From AP-15 sp963755435 (GTDB taxonomy: Bacteria > Pseudomonadota > Alphaproteobacteria > ATCC43930 > CGMCC-115725): a stretch of DNA of 64,000 nt. The translations under genes and the position numbers were made by a program. Numbering within the stretch: the stretch's first letter is position 1; every line of letters begins with the position of its first letter. Positions 8,957-16,930 of the stretch are shown here, one piece after another. Below the pieces are notes generated by a model that saw only the letters and a program-made list of their open reading frames with translations, was not told the DNA's origin and did no database searches. The stretch is from positions 310,001 through 374,000 of the forward strand of contig CAVWJX010000002.1 in NCBI GenBank assembly GCA_963755435.1, given 5' to 3'.

Positions 8957-9997
8957 ATGCTTGGAAGAATGTTGGGCCTGCTGTCCGCCGATATGGCGAT
9001 AGATCTCGGCACGGCGAACACCCTCGTTTATGTCAAGGGGCGCGGCATCGTCCTCAACGAGCCGTCGGTCGTGGCGATCGCCAGCGTCAAGGGCAAGAAG
9101 CAGGTCCTCGCCGTCGGTGAGGAGGCGAAGCTGATGCTTGGCCGCACCCCGGGCTACATTCAGGCAATTCGCCCGTTGCGCGACGGGGTCATCGCCGACT
9201 TTGAAGTGACCGAGGAGATGATCAAGCACTTCATTCGCAAGGTGCACCACCGCCGCAGCTTTGCCACCCCGCAAATCGTCGTCTGCGTGCCGTCGGGCTC
9301 GACCGCGGTCGAGCGGCGCGCGATCCAGGAATTTGCCGAAAGCGCCGGCGCGAGACGGGTTTTTTTGATCGAGGAGCCGATGGCCGCGGCGATCGGCGCC
9401 GGGCTTCCGGTAACCGAGCCGACCGGGTCGATGGTCGTCGACGTCGGCGGCGGTACGACCGAGGTCGCGGTGCTCTCGCTGGGCGGTATCGTTTATTGCC
9501 GATCGGTTCGGGTCGGCGGCGACAAGATGGACGAGTCGATCATCGCCTACATTCGGCGCAACCATAATCTTCTGGTGGGCGAGGGAAGCGCCGAGCGGAT
9601 CAAAAAGGAAATCGGTTCGGCGTGCATGCCGGAAGATGGCGAAGGGCGGGTTATGGAGATCAGGGGGCGAGACCTGATGAACGGCGTACCGAAAGAAATC
9701 GTGATCAGCGAACGGCAGGTGTCGGAGAGCCTTGCCGAACCGGTCGGCGCGATCGTCGAGGCGGTCAAGGTGGCGCTCGAGCACACCGCACCCGAACTCG
9801 CCGCCGACATCGTCGACAAGGGGATCGTATTGACCGGCGGCGGGGCGTTGCTGGGCAATCTGGACCTGGTGCTGCGTCACGCCACGGGGCTTCCGGTGTC
9901 GATCGCCGACGATCCCCTCAGCTGCGTGGCGCTCGGCACCGGCCGCACCTTGGAAGAAATGAAGACGTTGAAATCGGTGTTGATCAACACGTGGTGA
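8957..9997 (+). CDS. mreB: Rod shape-determining actin homologue MreB
   Basis: This 346-residue bacterial actin forms membrane-associated filaments that position the elongation machinery. It has the phosphate-1 loop DMAIDLGTANTLVYVKG, phosphate-2 loop VVDVGGGTTEVAVLS and adenosine loop LTGGGALLGNLD, all intact, and the normal family length. The start MLGRMLGLLSADM aligns with other alphaproteobacterial MreB starts; an ATG at 8969 with a better GGAA ribosome-binding site is the alternative and would remove four residues. It heads the cluster mreB-mreC-mreD-mrdA-rodA. Confidence 0.97.
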   Translation: MLGRMLGLLSADMAIDLGTANTLVYVKGRGIVLNEPSVVAIASVKGKKQVLAVGEEAKLMLGRTPGYIQAIRPLRDGVIADFEVTEEMIKHFIRKVHHRRSFATPQIVVCVPSGSTAVERRAIQEFAESAGARRVFLIEEPMAAAIGAGLPVTEPTGSMVVDVGGGTTEVAVLSLGGIVYCRSVRVGGDKMDESIIAYIRRNHNLLVGEGSAERIKKEIGSACMPEDGEGRVMEIRGRDLMNGVPKEIVISERQVSESLAEPVGAIVEAVKVALEHTAPELAADIVDKGIVLTGGGALLGNLDLVLRHATGLPVSIADDPLSCVALGTGRTLEEMKTLKSVLINTW

Positions 9998-10126
9998 TCA
10001 TTGTTATTTGACCGGCGACCATCAGCAGGGGACCATGCACGACGGGGGTGCCGCGCGACCGGGAGCAGCTAGCGGTGCCGCGAGGTGCGCGGGCATTTCT
10101 GCGTGCCGCCGGCGCGCGAGGGCGTC

Positions 10127-11056
10127 GTGATCAGGATCTCGCCGGCAAGGCGTGCCGCTTTGCAGCGCATCGTTTTTCCGGTTTTGGTGATCCTCTCTGT
10201 GGTTGCGATTCTTCTCGGCAAATTGGACCAACGCGTGTTCGAGCCATTACGAATTTCGCTGACCGACGCCGCCGCGCCGGCGCTCGAAGCGCTGTCGCGC
10301 CCGATCGCGACTGCCGGCAATCTGATTGATCGCGCCGATATGCTGGCCAATCTTTATAAAGAGAACGTCCACCTGCAGGACGACAACGACCGGCTGCTGC
10401 GCTGGCAGCAGGTCGCTTTGCGCCTTGCCTCCGAGAACGCCGAGCTGCGCCGCCTGTTGAAGCTGGTGCCGCAACCGATGGCCTCTTATGTCACCGCGCG
10501 GGTGATCGCCAATTCCGGCGGGGCGTTTGCGCGAAACCTATTGGTCGATGCCGGCAGCGACAGCGGCGTCGCTCGCGGCCAGGCCGTGATCACCGGCGAC
10601 GGGCTCGTCGGCCGCATCGCGGAGGTCGGGACCCGAGCAGCGCGGATACTTCTCCTCACCGACCTCAACTCGCACATCCCGGTCATCATCGAGCGAACCC
10701 GACAGCGGGCGATCCTGTCCGGCGACAATTCCGAGCGCCCGTTGCTCGAGTACCGCGACCCAGCCGCCGCGGTGGACATTAGCGACCGGATCGTCACCTC
10801 GGGCGAAGGGGGCGTGTTTCCCCCCGGGTTGCCGGTTGGGGTGGTGAGCGCGGTCAATGGCGGCGCGCCCCGGGTAGCGCTCTATGTCGAGCTGTCTCGG
10901 GTCGAGTATGTTCGCATCGTCGATTATGGGCTCACCAGCGGCCTGCCAGAGCCGGTGCCCGCCGTTACAAAAGCCGAACCGGCGGCACGCCCGAAAAAGT
11001 CGCAAACAGCCTTGGGAAAACCGATCATTGAGAACCGGCCGTTGAGCGCAAGATGA
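10127..11056 (+). CDS. mreC: Rod shape-determining protein MreC
   Basis: MreC is a bitopic periplasmic scaffold that links MreB/MreD with PBP2-RodA. The sequence shows a short cytoplasmic segment (RISPARRAALQR), one membrane helix (IVFPVLVILSVVAILLG), a coiled-coil stretch (YKENVHLQDDNDRLLRWQ to ENAELRRLL) and the beta-rich MreC core (ARVIANSGGAFARNLLVDAG, GDGLVGRIAEVG). I prefer the GTG at 10127, preceded by GAGGGC and starting just before the basic segment; a GTG at 10085 would add 14 residues. A proline/lysine-rich C-terminal tail follows the core. The stop overlaps the mreD start (ATGA). Confidence 0.92.
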   Translation: MIRISPARRAALQRIVFPVLVILSVVAILLGKLDQRVFEPLRISLTDAAAPALEALSRPIATAGNLIDRADMLANLYKENVHLQDDNDRLLRWQQVALRLASENAELRRLLKLVPQPMASYVTARVIANSGGAFARNLLVDAGSDSGVARGQAVITGDGLVGRIAEVGTRAARILLLTDLNSHIPVIIERTRQRAILSGDNSERPLLEYRDPAAAVDISDRIVTSGEGGVFPPGLPVGVVSAVNGGAPRVALYVELSRVEYVRIVDYGLTSGLPEPVPAVTKAEPAARPKKSQTALGKPIIENRPLSAR

Positions 11057-11583
11057 CGTTTAGGATCGGCGAGGCGCTCGCGTTGGCGCAGATCGACACC
11101 GTAATCGCCCGGCTGCTTCCGGTAGGGACGACGATTGCGGCGGCGGCTTTCTCAATCGAGCCGCTGCGTTTTCCCGGATCTGCGGGCCTCACTCCGGCCT
11201 TTTTGCTGATGACGGTCTTTCACTGGGCGCTTTATCGGCCGGATCTTTTGTCTGCACCCTCGGTTTTCGTGATCGGCGCGGTTTACGATCTTGTGGCCGG
11301 CGGCCCGCCGGGGGTGACCGCAATGCTCCTTCTGCTCGCCCGCGCGGCTGTGCTGCGATATCGGCGCTGGTTTTTGGACCGGGCTTTTCCGTTCATTTGG
11401 GGCGGATTTGCGCTGCTCACAGCCGTTGCGATGCTCGGATTGTGGTTGATGCATCTCTTGCTCGATGCCCAGATCGCCGGGTTCAAGGCCATGATGTTCC
11501 GGGCCGTATTGACGATCGTGTTCTTCCCCATCGCCAGTTTTATTCTGGGCCGAGCCCAGCGCGCGCTGTTCGGCGCGGGCTGA
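11053..11583 (+). CDS. mreD: Rod shape-determining protein MreD
   Basis: This 176-residue integral membrane protein has about five or six hydrophobic helices (for example IAAAAFSIEPLRFPG, LLLLARAAVLRYRRWF, AMLGLWLMHLLLDAQ) and the small size and cluster position of MreD. It overlaps mreC by four bases. MreD sequence is poorly conserved, so the call rests mainly on topology and position between mreC and mrdA. Confidence 0.88.
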   Translation: MTFRIGEALALAQIDTVIARLLPVGTTIAAAAFSIEPLRFPGSAGLTPAFLLMTVFHWALYRPDLLSAPSVFVIGAVYDLVAGGPPGVTAMLLLLARAAVLRYRRWFLDRAFPFIWGGFALLTAVAMLGLWLMHLLLDAQIAGFKAMMFRAVLTIVFFPIASFILGRAQRALFGAG

Positions 11584-11620
11584 TCGTCGCGTTCGAACCT
11601 CGCAGCGCGAAGAGCGGGCA

Positions 11621-13540
11621 ATGGGACGCGAGGCGCAACGCCATAAGCGCTTCAGCCGGCGCGCGGCGATCCTCGCGTGCGGCCAAGGGCTGCTCGTCGC
11701 CTTGCTCTGCGGCCGCCTCTACCGGCTCCAGATCGTCGATTCGAGCCGATATCGGCTGCTGGCCGACGAGAACCGGATAAGCATTCGGCTGTTGGCGCCG
11801 CCACGCGGACGAATTCTCGACCGCTTTGGGGTTCCGCTTGCCGATAATCGCCAAGATTTCCACCTCGTGATCGTCGCCGAACAGGCGGGCGACATTAGGG
11901 CGACGCTCGACGCGCTCGCCACGTTGATCGAGCTCAGCGATGCCGACCGCAGCCGGGTGTTACGCGAGGTGCATCGCAAGCGTCGGTTCATCCCGGTCGT
12001 GATCCGCGGGAATCTGAGCTGGGACGAAATGGCGCGAGTCGAAGTGGCGGTGCCCGAGTTGCCTGGCGTTTCAATCGAGCAGGGCCTCACCCGGCATTAC
12101 CCATTTGGCCCGACCACAGCGCACGCGGTCGGCTATGTCGCTGCGGTCGCCGAGAGCGAACTGAACGGAGATCCGCTGCTCGAGCTGTCGGATTTCCGCA
12201 TCGGCAAGAGCGGCATCGAGAAGTCTCAAGACCTTGAGCTGCGCGGCACCGCGGGTACTCGGCAGGTCGAGGTAAACGCCTTTGGTCGGGTGGTCCGCAA
12301 ACTTGCCCAAGCCGATCCACAGCCAGGGCGTGAGGTGGTGATCGCGCTCGACGCCGAAATCCAGGATTTCGTGACCGATCGCTGCCGCGGCCAGCCAAGC
12401 GTCGCGTGCGTGGTTCTCGATGCGGCAACCGGCGAGGTGCTGGCGCTGATGTCGAGTCCGAGCTTTGATCCGATGGTGTTCTCCGGTCGGCTCAGTCCGG
12501 CGGCATGGCGCCAACTCACGGCCGATCCGCGGCACCCGCTGATCGACAAGGCCGTTGCCGGCGTCTACCCGCCCGGGTCGACGTTCAAGCCGGTTGTTGC
12601 ACTGGGCGCGCTGGCGGCCGGTGTAATAACCCCGCAGACTAGCTTTTTCTGCCCCGGATATTTGACGCTCGGCAATGCCACGTTTCACTGCTGGAAGCAT
12701 GGCGGACATGGTTCGCTGCAGCTGCGTAATGCGATAAAGGAATCTTGCGATGTATTTTTCTATCATACGGCGCATCGTCTGGGGATAGATCGATTGGCGG
12801 CAATGGCTCGTCGCTTCGGTTACGGCGCGCCGCTCGGCCTTGATATTCCCGGCGAGCGGCCGGGGCTGATCCCGACGCGCGCCTGGAAACTCGCGACCAC
12901 TGGAGCCGCCTGGCAAGAGGGCGAGACTTTGATCGCCGGTATCGGGCAAGGATCGGTGCTTGCGACACCGCTGCAGATCGCCACCATGGTGGCGCGGCTG
13001 ACCACCGGGCGAGCCGTCGTGCCGCGCCTGGTCCGAGAAACCGGGGTGATGCGGACGAACGGCGACCCGGTCGTTTCCGACTTTGCGACCCTCGGCATCG
13101 ATCCGGCGGCGCTCCGTATCGTCCTTGACGGAATGATCGCCGTGGTCAACGAACCCGGCGGCACGGCGTATGCCGAGCGGATCACCGAACCTGGCTTTGC
13201 GATGGGCGGGAAGTCAGGAACCTCGCAGGTCCGCCGGATCAGCCCATACGAGCGCGAGCACGGACTGCGCAGGAGCGAAGAAATCCCCTGGCAGGACCGC
13301 GATCACGCGCTTTTTGTGGGTTTCGCACCGGTCGGCGCGCCACGCTATGTGTGTGCGACCGTTGTTGAGCATGGCGGCGGCGGCTCGGCGGTGGCCGGAC
13401 CGATCTGCCGAGACGTGCTGCGCAAGGTGCAGCAACGCGACCCGGCGCGGCAGGTTCCAGCCGCTGCTCCGGTCGCCGCATCCGGCGTCTCCGCCATGCT
13501 GCCGCGCCGGACACCGACCCAGTCGACGGTTGCGCTTTGA
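11621..13540 (+). CDS. mrdA: Penicillin-binding protein 2 (peptidoglycan DD-transpeptidase)
   Basis: This 639-residue class B PBP cross-links peptidoglycan during cell elongation. One membrane helix lies near residues 17-33, followed by the dimerisation/pedestal domain with the family mark APPRGRILDRFG (59-70). The transpeptidase domain has the acyl-Ser motif STFK (Ser320, Lys323), the second motif as SCD (375-377, where SxN or SxD is expected) and KSGT (531-534). It forms the elongasome core with RodA, whose TTG start overlaps this stop codon (TTGA). G+C is high and typical of the region, in contrast with rodA. Confidence 0.96.
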   Translation: MGREAQRHKRFSRRAAILACGQGLLVALLCGRLYRLQIVDSSRYRLLADENRISIRLLAPPRGRILDRFGVPLADNRQDFHLVIVAEQAGDIRATLDALATLIELSDADRSRVLREVHRKRRFIPVVIRGNLSWDEMARVEVAVPELPGVSIEQGLTRHYPFGPTTAHAVGYVAAVAESELNGDPLLELSDFRIGKSGIEKSQDLELRGTAGTRQVEVNAFGRVVRKLAQADPQPGREVVIALDAEIQDFVTDRCRGQPSVACVVLDAATGEVLALMSSPSFDPMVFSGRLSPAAWRQLTADPRHPLIDKAVAGVYPPGSTFKPVVALGALAAGVITPQTSFFCPGYLTLGNATFHCWKHGGHGSLQLRNAIKESCDVFFYHTAHRLGIDRLAAMARRFGYGAPLGLDIPGERPGLIPTRAWKLATTGAAWQEGETLIAGIGQGSVLATPLQIATMVARLTTGRAVVPRLVRETGVMRTNGDPVVSDFATLGIDPAALRIVLDGMIAVVNEPGGTAYAERITEPGFAMGGKSGTSQVRRISPYEREHGLRRSEEIPWQDRDHALFVGFAPVGAPRYVCATVVEHGGGGSAVAGPICRDVLRKVQQRDPARQVPAAAPVAASGVSAMLPRRTPTQSTVAL

Positions 13541-14691
13541 CCGATTCGTCTCCCGACCTTGGTCAGTCAAAGCCGAGCTCCGCTACCAGATTTTTGCGGA
13601 TCAGCTGGGGGCTCGTAATACTGGTCACAGTCGTCGCGCTATGCGGTATCGCTATGTTATATTCTGCCGCCGACGGCAATATACAACCATGGGCAGCCAA
13701 ACAGACAATCCGTTTCGCAATTGCCCTGATCACAATGCTTGCTGCAGCACTTCTCACCATTCGTTATTGGTTTCGGCTTTCGTATTGGATATATTTGGCT
13801 ATTATACTTATGTTATCTATGGTGACGTTGCGTGGTTTTGTGGGAATGGGTGCACAGCGTTGGGTGAACCTTGGCTTCATCCAGTTACAGCCTTCTCAAC
13901 TTATGACAGTGGCACTTACTCTGGCGCTTGCACGCTATTTTCATTATCTGGACCACGATGACGATTACAGTTTTTTTTATCTGATCCCCCCCACACTGAT
14001 GATCCTCGCTCCGGCCGCCATGGTTCTCAAGGAACCGGACCTTGGCACTGCGATAATGCTGTTGCTGGATGGCGGAGCGATGTTTTTTCTCGCCGGAGTC
14101 CGTTTTCGCTTCTTCGTGTTCGTAATGGCAGGAACTATAGCATCCATGCCGATCGCCTGGCGATTCCTGCGCGATTACCAGAAGACCCGGATCTATACTT
14201 TTCTCAACCCAACCAGTGACCCACTTGGCGCCGGTTATCACATTCTTCAATCGAAAATTGCACTAGGTTCCGGTGGTCTCCTCGGAAAAGGCTTTCTGTT
14301 AGGTACTCAAAGTTATCTTAACTTTCTGCCGGAGAAGCAGACGGATTTCATTTTTACGACATTGGCCGAAGAATTCGGCTTGATTGGGGCGCTATTTTTG
14401 CTTTCGCTTTACTGTGGGATTATCGCGTACAGCTTTGCTGTTGCACTGCGCAGCCGAAGCCAATTTGGAAGGCTTCTGAGCCTGGGGATCGGCACCAACA
14501 TTTTTTTATACGTATTTATCAATATTGCGATGGTGACGGGGCTCATTCCGGTTGTCGGGGTGCCGCTGCCACTGATCTCCTATGGCGGGACCGCGATGCT
14601 GACTGCGATGTTTGGCTTCGGTCTGCTGATGAGCGTTTCGATCGATCGCGATGTCCGGCTGAACAGGGTCGGCGAGCCGCAGCCCGACTAG
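13537..14691 (+). CDS. rodA: Peptidoglycan glycosyltransferase RodA (SEDS family), atypical composition
   Basis: This 384-residue, ten-helix SEDS polymerase extends glycan strands from lipid II in the elongasome. Family marks are present: GMGAQRWVNLG, KEPDLGTA, LGAGYHILQSKIALGSGG, LPEKQTDFIFTTLAEEFG with the catalytic Asp270, and PLPLISYGGTAM. Two things are odd. The QPSE motif reads QPSQLMT, so the Glu and the Lys three residues later are Gln121 and Thr124. Codon use is AT-rich (sampled 60-base lines are 43-50% G+C, neighbours clearly higher). It starts with TTG overlapping the mrdA stop and has no evident ribosome-binding site, so translation is probably coupled. Confidence 0.93.
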   Translation: MTDSSPDLGQSKPSSATRFLRISWGLVILVTVVALCGIAMLYSAADGNIQPWAAKQTIRFAIALITMLAAALLTIRYWFRLSYWIYLAIILMLSMVTLRGFVGMGAQRWVNLGFIQLQPSQLMTVALTLALARYFHYLDHDDDYSFFYLIPPTLMILAPAAMVLKEPDLGTAIMLLLDGGAMFFLAGVRFRFFVFVMAGTIASMPIAWRFLRDYQKTRIYTFLNPTSDPLGAGYHILQSKIALGSGGLLGKGFLLGTQSYLNFLPEKQTDFIFTTLAEEFGLIGALFLLSLYCGIIAYSFAVALRSRSQFGRLLSLGIGTNIFLYVFINIAMVTGLIPVVGVPLPLISYGGTAMLTAMFGFGLLMSVSIDRDVRLNRVGEPQPD

Positions 14692-14783
14692 CTTGGACAA
14701 TCGGGTTTATTTTGGTCGCGCCCTCGATCGACGCCACCTAGGATTACGCCGGCCGGCTGATCGGGCCGATGCGGAGGGAGATA

Positions 14784-15392
14784 ATGGCAGAGAAGGATGC
14801 GGCGGAGAGCGGGCGACGGCTTCATGTAACCACACTTTTGGTCGCTTCGCGCCGCGCGCTCGACAACGCGCTCGCCGAGCTCGGCTTTGCCGAAGATGAC
14901 GACCGGGTCGTCGAGCATGATGGCCGACTGGCCTTTCTGACGTGCTCGCACGAGGAGGATAGCGACGATTTGTTTGCCCTCGTCACCGAGCTCTCCGCCC
15001 GTGGCGAAAGCTGGGAATTGCAATCACGAGTGGATACCGAGCCAGGGCGGGCGATCTATCTGTCGTTGGCGCGATACCGGCCGGTCGAGGCGCTTGATGC
15101 TGCGGTTGAAGAAGAACAGCCGCCGGAAAGCCCCGAAACACCGATCTACGATGTCGAGACCGCCGAGGGGCTGCAGGCCCTTAAGCGCATCTTGAAGCGG
15201 ATCCAGCCAGCCGACGCCTTCGCGACGATCCGACCTGGCCGGGATGGGCGGGCCACGGCCCGCATTTTGCGCCGCGGCTCTCGCCGATTGCTGGCGGCCG
15301 CAATGGCCGCGGACGAGGCTACGCTGCGCGGGGTGATTCGCGAGATCTTGCCAAATGTCATGCTCGATGTGGCAATGAAGCCGCCCGGTTGA
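14784..15392 (+). CDS. Protein of unknown function (202 aa) between rodA and ycjX
   Basis: I do not recognise this protein. The ATG at 14784 is preceded by GGAGGGA at a spacing of four, so it is preferred over the ATG at 14769. The N-terminal half alternates strand and helix (LHVTTLLVASRRALDNALAE, GRLAFLTCSHEEDSDDLF, GRAIYLSLARYRP). An acidic linker around residues 105-125 (AVEEEQPPESPETP) leads to a basic helical C-terminal half (LQALKRILKRIQPADAF, ARILRRGSRRLLAAAMA, LPNVMLDVAM). No signal peptide or membrane helix is visible, so it is probably cytoplasmic. Its frame is the same as that of the following ycjX-like gene. Confidence 0.7.
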   Translation: MAEKDAAESGRRLHVTTLLVASRRALDNALAELGFAEDDDRVVEHDGRLAFLTCSHEEDSDDLFALVTELSARGESWELQSRVDTEPGRAIYLSLARYRPVEALDAAVEEEQPPESPETPIYDVETAEGLQALKRILKRIQPADAFATIRPGRDGRATARILRRGSRRLLAAAMAADEATLRGVIREILPNVMLDVAMKPPG

Positions 15393-15485
15393 GATCCGAT
15401 CGGCAGCAGCCATCCTCACCCCAACTCGCTTTTCTTCGGAACCGACACGCTGCCGAGCCTGACCGGATTTTTTCGCGATCGGACG

Positions 15486-16838
15486 GTGAGATTGGCCGTG
15501 ACCGGTCTCAGCGGCTCCGGTAAGACCGCGTTCATCGCCAGCCTCGTCGAGAATTTGCTCAGCGCCGTCCGCCGGCCAGCCCGACTTCCGTTTCTGCAGG
15601 CGGCCCGGGACCGGCGCCTCGTAAACTTAAAGCTGCAGCCGCCGACTGGCGGCGTTGATCGCTTCCCGCTAGACGCTACGATTGCCGCACTCGCCGCCGA
15701 CCCGCCACATTGGCCGCCGAGCACGACCGGGTTGCGCGGGCAAGATTTATCGGTGCGCTTCTTCCCGGCCGGGGTGCTCGGTCCCGACAATCCGATCGGT
15801 CGCATAGCCGGCGGCGTCGCCGAGCTCAACCTCGGAATCCTCGACTATCCCGGCGAATGGCTGCTCGACCTGCCCTTGCTGGGTCAAAGCTTCGAAGAGT
15901 GGTCACGAGCGACCCTGCAACTGACGGGACGCGGGGTGCGCGCACCCCTGGCACGCGAGTGGCTGGAGTTTCTCGCGCGATACAGCATCGACGCACGCAG
16001 CGACGCGCAAATAACGCAGCGGGCGCACACCCTTTACCGCACGTTCCTGGTGGCTTGCCGAACGCGGGAACAGCTGAGTTTGCTGCAGCCGGGAAGGTTC
16101 CTGAACCCTGGAGAACTGGCCGATCCCTCGGCGCTCGGATTTTGCCCGCTGCCGATTGAAGCGGGCAGGCGGGTGCGTCCGGGAAGTCTGGCCGCGGTCA
16201 TGGCGTCGCGGTTCGAGGCCTACAAGCGGAATGTTGTGCAGCCGTTTTTTTCGCAGCTCGCCCGCGGCGTCGATCGGCAGATTGTCCTCGTTGATGTGCT
16301 GCGCGCGCTCAATGCCGGCGAAGAGGCCTTCACCGACCAGCGCCAAGCCTTGGAAACGATCCTCCAGGCATTCCGTTACGGTCGGCGCGGCCGTTTTCAA
16401 TGGCTGTTTGGCGCGCGCATCGATCGCGTCCTGTTCGCCGCCACCAAAGCTGATCACGTCCCGGCTCTGCAGCGCGACCATCTCGCGGCGCTGATGGCCA
16501 ATCTGGTGGCCGCCCCCACCTTGCGCGCCGAGCGGGCGCATGCGCGGGTCGCGGCGACCGCACTGGCCTCGATCCGCTGCACCGAGGACGGCACCGAGGT
16601 AATCGACGGCCGCAAAGTGGATATTGTGACCGGATTGCCCCAAGGTAGCGAGCGACGAATCCGATTTTTCCCCGGCGTCGTCCCGGTGACGCCGCCCCCC
16701 GCGGGCTTTTGGGGCGAGCGCTTCACGGCGTTTCCGGTATTCCAGCCGCCGCGCCTTCTCGACGCCGCCGCCGACGGCATCCCTCATATCGATATCGACA
16801 AGGTGCTCGATTTCCTCCTCGCCGACGCTTTAGCATGA
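15486..16838 (+). CDS. YcjX-family (DUF463) P-loop NTPase
   Basis: The 450-residue product starts almost at a Walker A loop, GLSGSGKT (residues 7-14), and contains NLGILDYPGEWLLDLPLL, RFFPAGVLGPDN, LVDVLRALNAGEEAF and FAATKADHVP, the last being the NKxD-like guanine-specificity position. This is the pattern of YcjX/DUF463, a dynamin- or GTPase-like family linked to stress in enterobacteria. The GTG at 15486 is the only standard start near the P-loop, yet the reading frame is open upstream to the preceding stop (15392) and reads plausibly (LPSLTGFFRDRT), so the true N-terminus may be longer or use a rare start. Confidence 0.85.
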   Translation: MRLAVTGLSGSGKTAFIASLVENLLSAVRRPARLPFLQAARDRRLVNLKLQPPTGGVDRFPLDATIAALAADPPHWPPSTTGLRGQDLSVRFFPAGVLGPDNPIGRIAGGVAELNLGILDYPGEWLLDLPLLGQSFEEWSRATLQLTGRGVRAPLAREWLEFLARYSIDARSDAQITQRAHTLYRTFLVACRTREQLSLLQPGRFLNPGELADPSALGFCPLPIEAGRRVRPGSLAAVMASRFEAYKRNVVQPFFSQLARGVDRQIVLVDVLRALNAGEEAFTDQRQALETILQAFRYGRRGRFQWLFGARIDRVLFAATKADHVPALQRDHLAALMANLVAAPTLRAERAHARVAATALASIRCTEDGTEVIDGRKVDIVTGLPQGSERRIRFFPGVVPVTPPPAGFWGERFTAFPVFQPPRLLDAAADGIPHIDIDKVLDFLLADALA

Positions 16839-16930
16839 GGAAAGCAGGACAGGTGTCGCGGCTGCGCAATTGTCGTTAACCCACGACACGCAAATCGGCG
16901 CTATCTTGCCGGAAATCTGTGGAGAGCATC

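Noticed and set aside
8885..9880. 331-codon frame on the minus strand opposite mreB
   Set aside because: MreB in the other strand is unambiguous; the frame has no domain signature.
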